From positions 29,973-93,972 of the forward strand of contig JAZOBF010000049.1 in assembly GCA_045595845.1 (NCBI GenBank): a DNA stretch of 64,000 nt, read 5' to 3'. The notes below the pieces were generated by a model. The model was not told where the DNA came from. It worked only from the letters and a program-made list of their open reading frames with translations, and made no database searches. Source of the DNA: RGIG3009 sp045595845. GTDB taxonomy: Bacteria; Bacillota; Clostridia; Oscillospirales; Acutalibacteraceae. This document shows, piece by piece, positions 1 to 8,123 of this stretch. A program made the position numbers and the translations under genes. Position 1 is the stretch's first letter; each line of letters opens with the position of its first letter.

Positions 1-275
1 CCGCCGATTTTCAAGGTAGAATCAACGAAAATATCGGTGATGTCATAGTTGCCTGCACACATACCGGCAACCAGACCGTAAAAACTGTCAAATCCGCAGA
101 TGGCATACTCATCAGCTGCTACCAAACGCACATTGTGTTTCAAACTGTAAGTCAAGGTGTTATCTTTTTCGATAAAGACAACATTGCCTTTGGACTGCGT
201 CATGGCGTCGTTGCACATGTCAATCAGCCGTTTGGTTTTGCCGGAGCCTTTTTTGCCGAGGATTAAAGTGATCAT
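1..275 (-). CDS. P-loop ATPase-like protein, C-terminus beyond window
   Basis: Only the first 91 codons lie in the window; the gene runs off the left edge. The start ATG at 275 follows a GGGAGG site at about 283-288. The N-terminus carries a Walker A motif GKKGSGKT at residues 7-14 directly after a short hydrophobic strand, so it should bind a nucleotide. A D-x-x-D stretch near residues 80-83 follows a hydrophobic run and could lie close to a Walker B strand, but the rest is missing. I do not recognise the family. It lies upstream of pgi on the same strand order but 50 bases beyond the pgi stop, so the two may be co-transcribed. Confidence 0.7.
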   Translation of the reverse strand, partial: MITLILGKKGSGKTKRLIDMCNDAMTQSKGNVVFIEKDNTLTYSLKHNVRLVAADEYAICGFDSFYGLVAGMCAGNYDITDIFVDSTLKIG

Positions 276-324
276 TAGAATTCCTCCCAATCTATATTAA
301 CCGCTTACGCGGTCACGACCGTTG

Positions 325-1665
325 TTAAGTTGTCAAGCGTTTCTCGAGTACCGCTTTTTGATCTTCGTAGCCGGGTTTCCCAAGCAACGCAAACATATTT
401 TTCTTATATTCCTCCACACCGGGTTGGTTAAAGGGGTTGACACCTAACATATACCCGGAAATGGCACACGCTTTCTCAAAGAAATAGATGAGATATCCCA
501 GTTCCGCCTCACACACCGAGGGCACATGAAGCACCATATTCGGGGTGCCGCCGTCCGTATGCGCTAAGACTGTACCCTCAAATGCCTTTTGGTTGATTTG
601 CGCCATGGTGCAACCTGCTAAGAAATTGAGTCCGTCCACATTCTCTGCGTCTTCCTTGAGTGTTAGCGTAACGGGCGACTCATCCAGCATAACCACCGTC
701 TCCGTCAGAATATTCGAGCCGTCCTGTACAAATTGACCAAGCGAATGCAGATCCGTGGAAAAAATAACAGAAGCCGGGAACAATCCCTTTCCGTCTTTCC
801 CCTCGCTCTCACCGTACAGCTGTTTCCACCACTCGGACATCATGGCAAAACGGGGTTCGTAACTGACCATCAATTCGACCGCGCGTCCTTTGCGCAACAG
901 AATATTGCGCATGGCAGCGTATTTATAGCAATCGTTCTTGGTGACATCGGTATCACACAGTTCCACCTGTGCCTTGGCGGCACCCGCCATTAACGCGGCA
1001 ACATCACAACCGGCAACCGCAATCGGAAGCAAGCCAACGGCCGTGAGAACCGAGAAACGACCGCCTACATCGTCCGGCACCACAAAGGTTTCATATCCTT
1101 CACGGTCAGCAAGACCTTTGAGTGTACCCTTAGCTTTGTCCGTCGTCACATAAATACGGCGACGAGCTTCTTCGACACCAACGGTCTTCTCCAAATACTC
1201 GCGAAATACACGGAATGCGATGGCCGGTTCGGTGGTGGTACCCGATTTCGAAATCACATTCACCGATACGCGACGCCCTTCACACAAGCTGAGCAATTCC
1301 GACAACTCGGAAGCACTGATGCTCTTGCCGGCAAAATACACATCCGGTGTATCTTTTTTCAGATTGTTGTATAACGGGGATTTCAAAAATTCAATCACGG
1401 CACGAGCACCGAGATACGAGCCACCGATACCAATCACAATAAACACATCGGTATCCTGCTTGATACGCTCTGCGGCCGCCTGAATACGGGTGAATTCCTC
1501 TTTATCATAATCGGTAGGCAGGGTAAGCCAACCGAGGAAATCGTTGCCGAGGCCGTTTCCCGTGTGCAGCATGTCATGTGCCGCCGTAACTTGGGCTTGC
1601 ATTGCCCGTAATTCATGTTCGCGTACAAAGTCGGTAAGATAACGAGTTTCTAAAGTGACTGCCAT
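325..1665 (-). CDS. pgi: Glucose-6-phosphate isomerase
   Basis: Interconverts glucose 6-phosphate and fructose 6-phosphate in cytosolic glycolysis and gluconeogenesis. The 446-residue product has the two SIS-type phosphosugar segments: IGIGGSYLGA at about 78-87 and SKSGTTTE at 139-146, then DVGGRFS at 199-205 (first PGI signature), GESEGK at 285-290 holding the catalytic Glu, and FNQPGVEEYKK at 412-422 (second PGI signature). The length matches the short bacterial form. The ATG at 1665 is preferred over an in-frame start 37 codons upstream because GGAGG lies at 1675-1679 and a good promoter sits at 1696-1724, inside the longer frame. Confidence 0.97.
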   Translation of the reverse strand: MAVTLETRYLTDFVREHELRAMQAQVTAAHDMLHTGNGLGNDFLGWLTLPTDYDKEEFTRIQAAAERIKQDTDVFIVIGIGGSYLGARAVIEFLKSPLYNNLKKDTPDVYFAGKSISASELSELLSLCEGRRVSVNVISKSGTTTEPAIAFRVFREYLEKTVGVEEARRRIYVTTDKAKGTLKGLADREGYETFVVPDDVGGRFSVLTAVGLLPIAVAGCDVAALMAGAAKAQVELCDTDVTKNDCYKYAAMRNILLRKGRAVELMVSYEPRFAMMSEWWKQLYGESEGKDGKGLFPASVIFSTDLHSLGQFVQDGSNILTETVVMLDESPVTLTLKEDAENVDGLNFLAGCTMAQINQKAFEGTVLAHTDGGTPNMVLHVPSVCEAELGYLIYFFEKACAISGYMLGVNPFNQPGVEEYKKNMFALLGKPGYEDQKAVLEKRLTT

Positions 1666-1695
1666 ACTAAGTTGCCTCCGTTTTTTACTATATTT

Positions 1696-1724
1696 ATTGT
1701 ACAATATATCCTGTGCGATTGCAA
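1696..1724 (-). promoter_or_regulatory. Sigma-A-type promoter of pgi
   Basis: TTGCAA (1719-1724) and TACAAT (1696-1701) on the minus strand with a 17-base spacer, about 30 bases upstream of the pgi start codon. Confidence 0.7.
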
Positions 1725-1761
1725 CCGAAACTATATAAATTTTTAGAAATTTTTCATAAAT

Positions 1762-1817
1762 AATACTCCCGCTCACCTGCGGGGCATTTGACCAACCGCG
1801 CAGACAAGGGGAGTATT
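1762..1817 (-). terminator. Long imperfect hairpin between dacF and pgi
   Basis: AATACTCCC (1762-1770) pairs with GGGAGTATT (1809-1817), continued inward by ten more pairs (1772-1781 with 1799-1808, three of them G-U) after a single bulged G. It lies just past the dacF stop on the minus strand. The run after the stem is TTATTTAT rather than a clean U tract, so termination is plausible but not certain; it may instead be a processing or stability element. Confidence 0.5.
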
Positions 1818-1845
1818 TAAATAACGGAACTACAGTTAAAGGGTA

Positions 1846-3075
1846 TTAAGCAGATAATGCAGACAGCAGTTGCCACAGGCAAAACCCCAGACTGAGTTTG
1901 GGAATCTCCTCAGCGGCACGCACGGGATATTCCGCCAACACTTCGCCGTCACGCGTTACCGCCACCGTGCCTACTATCTGTCCTTTCACCACCGGAGCCT
2001 CAACATCTTGGGGCAATGTGACAACGCAAGACAGCCCTTTCTCCTCCCCTTTTTTGACCAACAGCGGCGCCATATCACCACACTTCACGGATACCGTCGG
2101 TGCCGTTCCGCGAAGTACGGAAACGGGCGTCAAATCAGCGGGATCGACGCCGGGTGTATACAAACTGTAGTTGGCAAAACCATGATCAAGCAATTTCCGC
2201 GCACCGGAGAACCGCTCGTCAGTGGTACTGCAACCCAAAATGACTGCCACAAAGCCCAAACCGTTCCGTTCAGCGGTAGCCGCCAGATTATGCCCCGCCG
2301 TAGAAGTTGTACCGGTTTTCAATCCTGTAGCACCTTGATAGAACCGAATCAGTTTGTTGGTATTAACAAGTTGCGACTCGCCGTTGCGCAAGGTATCCAT
2401 CCAGATGGTCGTATAATTTTTAATAAGCGGGTACTTCATCAGTTCGCGGGACATCACCGCGACATCATAGGCACAGGAATAGGCGGTATCATCCAGACCG
2501 CTGCAATCCTTAAACAAGGTGTCCTGCATACCGAGTTCGGCGGCACGGGCATTCATACGCTGCACAAATTCTTCAATGGAACCCGCCACATGCTCGGCAA
2601 GCGCGGCGCAGGCGTCGTTGGCGGACACCACCGCCGCGGCTTTGACTAATTCGTGCACCGTCATAATCTCACCGGGCTCAAGCCAAATCTGCGAGCCACC
2701 CATCGATGCCGCCTCAGAGGAACAAGTAACGGGGTCTTGCAAGTCAATAAGTCCGTCATTCAACGCTTCCATAACGAGCAGCAGCGTCATCACTTTGGTA
2801 ACCGACGCAATCGGTAGCTTTTCGTGCGTATTTTTCTCAAACAACACCTGACCGGATGACAATTCCATTAAAACAGCGGATTTACCGCCCACCTCGAGTG
2901 CGGTACCCGCGGCAGTCGATACCACCCCACTAAAACTTTTAGGCGTATCAAGCGACATGAGTTGCTCCGCCGTTTCACCGGACTCGGTATCAATAATAAC
3001 GGTTTTTGCCATTACCGACATCGTACACAACAACACAACACACACCGCACACGCGAGTATACGAATGGCTTTCAT
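1846..3075 (-). CDS. dacF: D-alanyl-D-alanine carboxypeptidase (penicillin-binding protein 5/6 type)
   Basis: Trims the terminal D-Ala from peptidoglycan pentapeptides outside the membrane. The 409-residue product begins with a typical signal peptide (basic MKAIR, then a hydrophobic core to about residue 23). The serine peptidase S11 motifs are all present: SVTK at 91-94 with the acylating Ser, SAN at 151-153, and KTG at 253-255. The C-terminal 130 residues form the usual beta-rich PBP5 tail ending in a hydrophobic amphipathic stretch for membrane anchoring. A GGGGAGGAG site precedes the ATG. The choice between dacF and dacA/dacB names is by general resemblance only. Confidence 0.92.
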   Translation of the reverse strand: MKAIRILACAVCVVLLCTMSVMAKTVIIDTESGETAEQLMSLDTPKSFSGVVSTAAGTALEVGGKSAVLMELSSGQVLFEKNTHEKLPIASVTKVMTLLLVMEALNDGLIDLQDPVTCSSEAASMGGSQIWLEPGEIMTVHELVKAAAVVSANDACAALAEHVAGSIEEFVQRMNARAAELGMQDTLFKDCSGLDDTAYSCAYDVAVMSRELMKYPLIKNYTTIWMDTLRNGESQLVNTNKLIRFYQGATGLKTGTTSTAGHNLAATAERNGLGFVAVILGCSTTDERFSGARKLLDHGFANYSLYTPGVDPADLTPVSVLRGTAPTVSVKCGDMAPLLVKKGEEKGLSCVVTLPQDVEAPVVKGQIVGTVAVTRDGEVLAEYPVRAAEEIPKLSLGFCLWQLLSALSA

Positions 3076-3125
3076 GCAATCTCCTCCCCTTTGTATTCAT
3101 ATATACAAAAGGGACAAGCACAATA

Positions 3126-3162
3126 TGCAAAAAAGAACGGTCGGATTCTCCGACCGTTCTTT
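3126..3162 (-). terminator. Intrinsic terminator after prs-like gene
   Basis: A 13-bp perfect stem (3132-3144 with 3150-3162), five-base loop, followed on the minus strand by TTTTTT. Lies seven bases after the stop of the PRPP synthetase gene. Confidence 0.9.
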
Positions 3163-3169
3163 AAACGAA

Positions 3170-4315
3170 TTACTTGCGAGAGGCGAGGAGATTTTTAATT
3201 TTCTCATGCGAGTCGACGATGCGGGTGACCGACACATCGTGATTGAGCGAGGCAATGAAGTACGCGATGTACTTGGATACATCCACTTCGCAGAACCAGT
3301 CACGCTTTTTGAGTTCATCCGTGCGGTAGGTCAGGTTGGTACCGAGCACGCCGGAGATGATGCCATCTTCATACGCCTTGTCGAACTTATCGAGGCCATT
3401 GGTAAAGATGGCATAGGTAGCATACGCGAAGATGCGGCCTGCCTTTCTCTTCTTCAGTTCGTACGCGATATCCAACATGGATTCACCGGAGGAGATAATA
3501 TCATCCGCAATAAAGATGTCTTTGCCCTCCACCGAATCACCAAGGTACTCATGTGCCACAATGGGGTTGCGACCGTTAACAACATGGGCATAGTCGCGGC
3601 GCTTGTAGAACATACCGAGATCCACGCCCAAGGTGGAAGCATAGTACATGTTGCGGTTGAGCGCACCTTCGTCCGGGCTGACGATCATCATGTGGTCACG
3701 ATCCGGAACCAGATCGGGATAGCGGCGGAACATGGCTTTGAGCACTTGATACGACGGAATAACATTATCAAAGCCCATGAGCGGAACGGCATTTTGAACA
3801 CGGGCATCGTGTGCATCAAAGGTAATAATGTTGGTCACGCCCATGCGTTCAAGTTCCTGTAATGCGCACGCACAGTCAAGCGATTCACGATAGTTGCGAC
3901 GGTGTTGACGGCCACCGAACAGGATCGGCATAATTACATTGATGCGGTGTGCTTTACCGCCCGCAGCCTGAATGATGCGCTTGAGATCTTGGAAATGGTC
4001 ATCAGGCGACATGCAGTTCTGCTGACCGAAAATGTTATATTTAACATTGTAATTACCCACATCCACTAAAATAAACAGGTCATCGCCGCGGATGCTGGAC
4101 TTGATAAGGCCCTTACCGTCACCGGACGAAAAACGCGGGCACTCGGCGGGAATTAAAAACGATTCCTGCGGAACGCCGGCCTTAGCCGCCCAATCGGTGA
4201 GATAATAGTTGATCTTGGCAGCCAATTCTTCGGTACCGGGCTGTGCAATAATGCTCAGCGGCGCTACCTGATTGGGTGCGGAAAAAATCGTTTCGCTGGT
4301 TAATTTTTCTACCAT
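3170..4315 (-). CDS. prs: Ribose-phosphate pyrophosphokinase (PRPP synthetase), divergent long form
   Basis: Makes PRPP from ribose 5-phosphate and ATP for nucleotide, His and Trp synthesis. The 381-residue protein is longer than the usual 310-320. Recognisable parts are FGGRQHRR at 133-140 (where classical enzymes have a PYARQDRK-like catalytic segment), FDAHD at 166-170 (binding-loop His/Asp region), and the PRPP loop DDIISSGES at 271-279 (classical DDM/I-D/S-TxGT type). The altered PRPP loop and the insertions place it in a divergent group. No second prs is in the window, so whether this is the only PRPP synthetase cannot be said. The start ATG at 4315 follows GAGGGGA. Confidence 0.88.
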   Translation of the reverse strand: MVEKLTSETIFSAPNQVAPLSIIAQPGTEELAAKINYYLTDWAAKAGVPQESFLIPAECPRFSSGDGKGLIKSSIRGDDLFILVDVGNYNVKYNIFGQQNCMSPDDHFQDLKRIIQAAGGKAHRINVIMPILFGGRQHRRNYRESLDCACALQELERMGVTNIITFDAHDARVQNAVPLMGFDNVIPSYQVLKAMFRRYPDLVPDRDHMMIVSPDEGALNRNMYYASTLGVDLGMFYKRRDYAHVVNGRNPIVAHEYLGDSVEGKDIFIADDIISSGESMLDIAYELKKRKAGRIFAYATYAIFTNGLDKFDKAYEDGIISGVLGTNLTYRTDELKKRDWFCEVDVSKYIAYFIASLNHDVSVTRIVDSHEKIKNLLASRK

Positions 4316-4491
4316 ATTTGCTATCCCCTCGTTTTCACATACTACCTATTGTATTTCTATCTTACCATATTCTTCGACAAATGGAAACAAAAACTTTTCA
4401 TTTTGATGCCGATTTTTTCAAAAAAATTTTGACATATACTATAGACAATGCACAAAAGAATCGGTACAATAACAAAAAAAGGAGGGATCGT

Positions 4492-5751
4492 ATGACTTCG
4501 TTTGTGGAAACAGAAACGGCTGACGAGCGTGAGCGAGCGCTGCTGGTATCGGTGGATACCGGCGAATTTGACGCAGAGATCTCTCTTAATGAGCTGGAAG
4601 AACTTGCCGACACAGCGGGGGCAGATGTGTTGGGCCGCGTGTTACAAAAACGCGAATCACCCGACAAAGCGACCTGCTTGGGACAGGGCCGTTTGGAAGA
4701 ACTGGCGTTATTGGCAAAAAATACCGAAGCAGATCTTGTGATCTTCGACCGTGAACTAACCGCCACACAACAGCGAAATCTGGAAGACGCTCTGCCCTGC
4801 CGCGTGGTGGATCGCACCATGCTGATTCTGGACATTTTCGCAGGACGCGCGCGCTCGGCGGAAGGGCGCTTACAGGTAGAGCTGGCGCAACTGCAATATC
4901 TGTTGCCGCGTTTAGCAGGACAGGGTATAGCTTTATCGCGACTCGGTGGCGGCATCGGCACGCGTGGCCCCGGTGAAACCAAGCTGGAAAGTGACAGGCG
5001 TCACATCCGTCGGCGTATTCAATCCATTCGAGAATCACTCAAAGCCGTGGAACAACAACGCATTCAGCGGCGCGACAGACGATGCAAAGACAATATTCAA
5101 ACGGTGGCAATTGTCGGCTATACCAACGCCGGTAAATCCACACTCATGAACCGATTAACTAATGCGGGGGTACTGGCCGAAGATAAGCTGTTTGCTACAT
5201 TGGATACCACCGCCCGCGCGCTCAAGCTACCCGATGGGCGAACCGTTTTGCTGATTGACACAGTCGGCTTAGTGCGACGCCTACCGCATCATTTGGTGAA
5301 CGCGTTCCGCTCTACGCTTGAGGAAGCCGCCGAGGCCGATGTTATTTTGAATATATGTGACAGTTCCTCAGAGGAAGCCGCTGAACATTTAAATGTGACG
5401 CGAGAACTGCTTGCGCAACTCGGCTGCACCGACCGCCCCATCGTCACGGTATTTAATAAATGCGACTTACCCGCCGCTCTGCCGCTTACTGACCGCGACG
5501 GCGCGGTATGCATCAGCGCGAAATCGGGCAAAGGGATCGACGAATTACTTATTCGGTTAACCGAAGTATTACCGCCCGACAGACGGAAAGTGAAACTGCT
5601 GTTCCCCTTTGACAAAGGCGCACTTGCGGGAGAATGCCGTCGTGAGGGGGCGGTTGAGCAAGAGGAATATGTACCCGAAGGACTGTGTATGACCGTCACT
5701 TTAGGGGCTCGGTTACTGGAACTCACAAAACCATATCAAATTATTGAATAA
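4492..5751 (+). CDS. hflX: Ribosome-associated GTPase HflX
   Basis: HflX binds the 50S subunit and helps split stalled or heat-stressed ribosomes. The 419-residue product has the HflX N-terminal domain with the Gly-rich segment GGGIGTRGPGETKLE at 152-166, a charged coiled-coil to about 200, then the G domain: G1 GYTNAGKST at 209-217, G3 DTVG at 256-259, G4 NKCD at 322-325, G5 SAK. GGAGG at 4481-4485 fixes the start at ATG 4492 rather than at in-frame codons up to 72 positions upstream, which would overlap the divergent prs promoter region. Confidence 0.95.
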   Translation: MTSFVETETADERERALLVSVDTGEFDAEISLNELEELADTAGADVLGRVLQKRESPDKATCLGQGRLEELALLAKNTEADLVIFDRELTATQQRNLEDALPCRVVDRTMLILDIFAGRARSAEGRLQVELAQLQYLLPRLAGQGIALSRLGGGIGTRGPGETKLESDRRHIRRRIQSIRESLKAVEQQRIQRRDRRCKDNIQTVAIVGYTNAGKSTLMNRLTNAGVLAEDKLFATLDTTARALKLPDGRTVLLIDTVGLVRRLPHHLVNAFRSTLEEAAEADVILNICDSSSEEAAEHLNVTRELLAQLGCTDRPIVTVFNKCDLPAALPLTDRDGAVCISAKSGKGIDELLIRLTEVLPPDRRKVKLLFPFDKGALAGECRREGAVEQEEYVPEGLCMTVTLGARLLELTKPYQIIE

Positions 5752-5756
5752 AAAGG

Positions 5757-5785
5757 TTGCATTTTGTCGCACATTGGGTTATAAT
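5757..5785 (+). promoter_or_regulatory. Promoter of the glycine riboswitch transcript
   Basis: TTGCAT (5757-5762), 17-base spacer, TATAAT (5780-5785). Starts six bases after the hflX stop and would initiate transcription just before the riboswitch. Confidence 0.75.
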
Positions 5786-5811
5786 AGCAATCATTCAAGT
5801 AAATATCCGGT

Positions 5812-5977
5812 TGAAACCTGCAGGAGATGCGGAGATCCGCTACTGAAGGAGTAACACTCTCAGGTGTCCGTTTTGGATGAGGACTGTAGGTTGACGGAGC
5901 TTTGGAGAACCCCATTAAGTTGGGTGCCGAAGGTGCAAAGCGCGTATGCGCTAATCTCTCAGGCAAAAGGACAAAGT
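5812..5977 (+). ncRNA. Tandem glycine riboswitch
   Basis: Two consecutive glycine aptamers. The first is closed by CCTGCAG (5817-5823) and CTGTAGG (5884-5890) and contains GGAGA, CTGAAGGAG and CTCTCAGG. The second begins near 5893 and has GGAGA, GCCGAAGG, CTCTCAGGCAAAAGGAC, the near-invariant core of the class. Such tandem elements bind glycine and usually raise expression of glycine cleavage or glycine/alanine transport genes, which fits the symporter gene downstream. Confidence 0.95.
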
Positions 5978-6046
5978 TTTCTCCCCTATTCTAAATCAAT
6001 AGGGTGACCTTGTCTTTTTGCGGATCGCATGGTAATGCGATCCGCT
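5965..6046 (+). terminator. Expression platform of the glycine riboswitch
   Basis: AAAAGGACAAAG at the 3' edge of the second aptamer can pair with CCTTGTCTTTTT at about 6008-6019, giving a stem followed by U residues, so aptamer folding and this terminator compete for the same bases; a small hairpin CCCTATT/AATAGGG lies in the loop. A second strong hairpin, GCGGATCGCAT (6020-6030) with ATGCGATCCGC (6035-6045), is followed by TTTAAATTTTT. The arrangement suggests control by transcription attenuation, probably relieved by glycine. Confidence 0.65.
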
Positions 6047-6073
6047 TTAAATTTTTCACAGGAGGTTGATGAC

Positions 6074-7573
6074 ATGGAGTTCATCACAAAAATCAACGAT
6101 GCCGTTAACGGTTTCGTATGGAATTACGGCGTGTTCCTGCTCATCGGTGTCGGCATTATCGTAACGTGTGCGACCAAGGTGTTCCAGGTATCACACATCG
6201 GTCATTGGTTCAAAATGACCATCGGCAGCCTTTTTCACAAAAAGCAAGCTGCCGTCAAAGCTGACAAGCACTCAATTTCCCAGTTTCAGGCATTGTGTAC
6301 AGCACTGGCCGCTACGGTAGGAACGGGTAACATTGTCGGTGTCGCGACAGCCATCGTTGCGGGTGGCTCCGGCGCGATTTTCTGGATGTGGTTTGCAGCG
6401 TTTTTAGGCATGGCGCTCAAATTTTGTGAAATTGTTCTTGGTTTGTACTTCCGTCAGCGGAACACCGAAGGCGAGTGGTCCGGTGGCCCGATGTATTATT
6501 TGAAAAACGGGTTGGGCAAATTAAAAGGTTGCGGCGGTCTCGGCAATGTTTTAGCCATCCTCTTTGCCGTATTTACCATTCTGGCCTCTTTCGGCATCGG
6601 CAATATGAGCCAGGTCGACAGTATTACAGAAAATGTTTCTAACGCATTTTTCAAGAACATAGATTTAGGAACACTCGCGAATGTTCCTGTCATCAATTAC
6701 ATTATCGGCGCTGTGTTAGTGGTGATTGTCGGCCTCATCGTGGTGGGCGGCCTGCAACGACTCGCAAGCGTAGCCGAAAAAGTTGTACCGTTTATGGCAA
6801 TCCTGTATATCGTCGGTTCGCTGATCATTCTTGGCATAAATTTCAACAAACTTGACGATGTGTTTGCCTCCATCTTCCGTTACGCTTTTAACATGAAAGC
6901 AGCGGGCGGCGGTTTGATCGGTCTCATTACCAAGGTTGTCGTCAACGGTTGTAAGCGCGGCGTGTTTTCCAACGAAGCAGGCCTGGGTTCTGCCGTTATG
7001 GTTCACTCTTCCGCGAATGTCAAAGAACCTGTCAAGCAAGGTATGTGGGGTATTTTCGAAGTGTTTATGGACACCTTCGTGATCTGCTCGATGTCCGCAT
7101 TGGTCATCCTCTCCTCCGGTCTGGTGGACCTGGAGAGCGGTGTAGCGCTGATTCAGGATAAGGCTTTGTTGGCATCCGGCGCCTTTGCTGCCACCTTTGG
7201 TTCTGTCGGCGAAAAATTCTTGGCGATCGCGATGTTCTTCTTTGCCTTCACGACGGTTCTCGGTTGGTCGCAGTACGGTGCCAAAGCCGTGGAATATCTC
7301 TTCGGTTCTAAGGGCGCAAAGGTTTATAAGGTAATTTTCGTTCTGATGACCATCTCCGGTGCGATAATGACCTCTTCGCTTGCCTGGGACATTTCGGATA
7401 CCTTCAACGGTTTGATGATGATTCCCAACTTGATCGGCGTGGTAGTACTCACACCGCTGGTAGCCAAAATTACAGGCAACTATGTCCGGCGTAAAATTGG
7501 TGGCGAGGATATTTCTCCGTTACTTTCTCACGATCCCGCCATCCAAGCAGAAATGCAAAAAGCCGACAATTAA
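6074..7573 (+). CDS. Sodium:alanine/glycine symporter, AGCS family
   Basis: Imports glycine or alanine with sodium across the cytoplasmic membrane. The 499-residue protein has about 10-11 hydrophobic segments and the family landmarks ALAATVGTGNIVGVATAI near 83-100, GGPMYYLKNGLG near 137-148, and SNEAGLGSAVMVHSSA near 300-315. The ATG at 6074 follows GGAGGT at 6061-6066. The tandem glycine riboswitch upstream makes glycine a likely substrate and signal. A Rho-independent terminator follows within 15 bases, so the gene is transcribed alone. Confidence 0.95.
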   Translation: MEFITKINDAVNGFVWNYGVFLLIGVGIIVTCATKVFQVSHIGHWFKMTIGSLFHKKQAAVKADKHSISQFQALCTALAATVGTGNIVGVATAIVAGGSGAIFWMWFAAFLGMALKFCEIVLGLYFRQRNTEGEWSGGPMYYLKNGLGKLKGCGGLGNVLAILFAVFTILASFGIGNMSQVDSITENVSNAFFKNIDLGTLANVPVINYIIGAVLVVIVGLIVVGGLQRLASVAEKVVPFMAILYIVGSLIILGINFNKLDDVFASIFRYAFNMKAAGGGLIGLITKVVVNGCKRGVFSNEAGLGSAVMVHSSANVKEPVKQGMWGIFEVFMDTFVICSMSALVILSSGLVDLESGVALIQDKALLASGAFAATFGSVGEKFLAIAMFFFAFTTVLGWSQYGAKAVEYLFGSKGAKVYKVIFVLMTISGAIMTSSLAWDISDTFNGLMMIPNLIGVVVLTPLVAKITGNYVRRKIGGEDISPLLSHDPAIQAEMQKADN

Positions 7574-7582
7574 AACAATCAT

Positions 7583-7617
7583 AAAAACAGCCGCCCATAC
7601 GGGTGGCTGTTTTTCTT
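7583..7617 (+). terminator. Terminator after the AGCS symporter gene
   Basis: AAAAACAGCCGCCC / GGGTGGCTGTTTTT stem (about 7583-7596 with 7601-7614), four-base loop and a T-rich tail. Confidence 0.9.
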
Positions 7618-7623
7618 TTATAC

Positions 7624-7757
7624 TTATAACGCGCGGATAGAATCAACCGGTTTTTTCTTAGCGGCATTCCACACCGGCAAGAAGGTGGCGATAATCGCCG
7701 CAACAACAGCGATACCGAGCAGATACACCATGCCCATTTTGGGGAATGTAAGCGACA
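7624..7757 (-). pseudogene. C-terminal remnant of an FtsX/MacB-type ABC transporter permease
   Basis: The minus-strand frame encodes about 35 residues, a single hydrophobic helix followed by LPVWNAAKKKPVDSIRAL and a stop, which matches the closing helix and P-x-W/R-x-A-A-x-x-x-P-x-x-x-x-R-x-L tail of MacB/FtsX-family permeases (normally 380-800 residues). Everything upstream is missing: the frame runs into the repeat sequence starting near 7758. No ATPase partner is adjacent. It is therefore a truncated leftover, probably cut by the repeat element or an associated deletion. Confidence 0.6.
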
Positions 7758-7871
7758 CATTGGGGGGATGATTTGGGGTGCGGCAAAAGGAATCGCCTTG
7801 CGATGATAACAAACCACAAAGCACCGAAAATCCGCCGTTTGAGGCGGGTTCGAGTGCGTCAGTTGTGGTTA
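7758..7871 (+). repeat. Truncated copy of the TA-flanked MITE-like repeat
   Basis: About 114 bases closely match the right-hand part of the complete element at 38389-38662, including GGATGATTTGGGGTGCGG, CCTTGCGATGAT, ACAAACCACAAAGC, the small hairpin CCGCC-GTTTGA-GGCGG and the terminal GCGTCAGTTGTGGTTA. Relative to the full copy a few bases near 7787-7795 are missing, and the left half and left terminal repeat are absent. Confidence 0.7.
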
Positions 7872-8119
7872 GTGTGACAGGATTCGAACCCTGTCATAGT
7901 TTCGCTCGCCGCCTTTATCCGTGCGGCTTTGCGCTCGATTTTGCAAGGCGTCAGCCTTGCGGCAGTCTTGCGCTTCTCCGCACGAAAAATTCGGCGGCAG
8001 AAACGCGTTGCCCTTACAAATCGAGAAATTTTTGTTTCGCCTAAGCCGCGAAGCGCCGCTATCCTGGCGGATCGCAAGCGACAAGGCAACGGCGAACGAG
8101 AATTCCTCAGTTGTGGTTA
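7859..8119 (+). repeat. Segment bounded by direct repeats of the MITE terminus
   Basis: TCAGTTGTGGTTA occurs at 7859-7871 and again at 8107-8119 in the same orientation, both followed by or ending in the TA seen at the ends of the complete element. The 235 bases between contain a near-perfect palindrome TGACAGG-ATTCGAAC-CCTGTCA at 7875-7896 that resembles a tRNA T-arm on the minus strand, then GC-rich sequence with no convincing gene. I find no full tRNA fold. It is probably a second, diverged repeat element or the remains of nested insertions. Confidence 0.45.
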
Positions 8120-8123
8120 TGCT

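Noticed and set aside
7872..7900. Possible tRNA on the minus strand (T-arm-like palindrome followed by CCA)
   Set aside because: No matching acceptor 5' strand, D arm or anticodon arm could be found within 100 bases, so it is not annotated as a tRNA gene.
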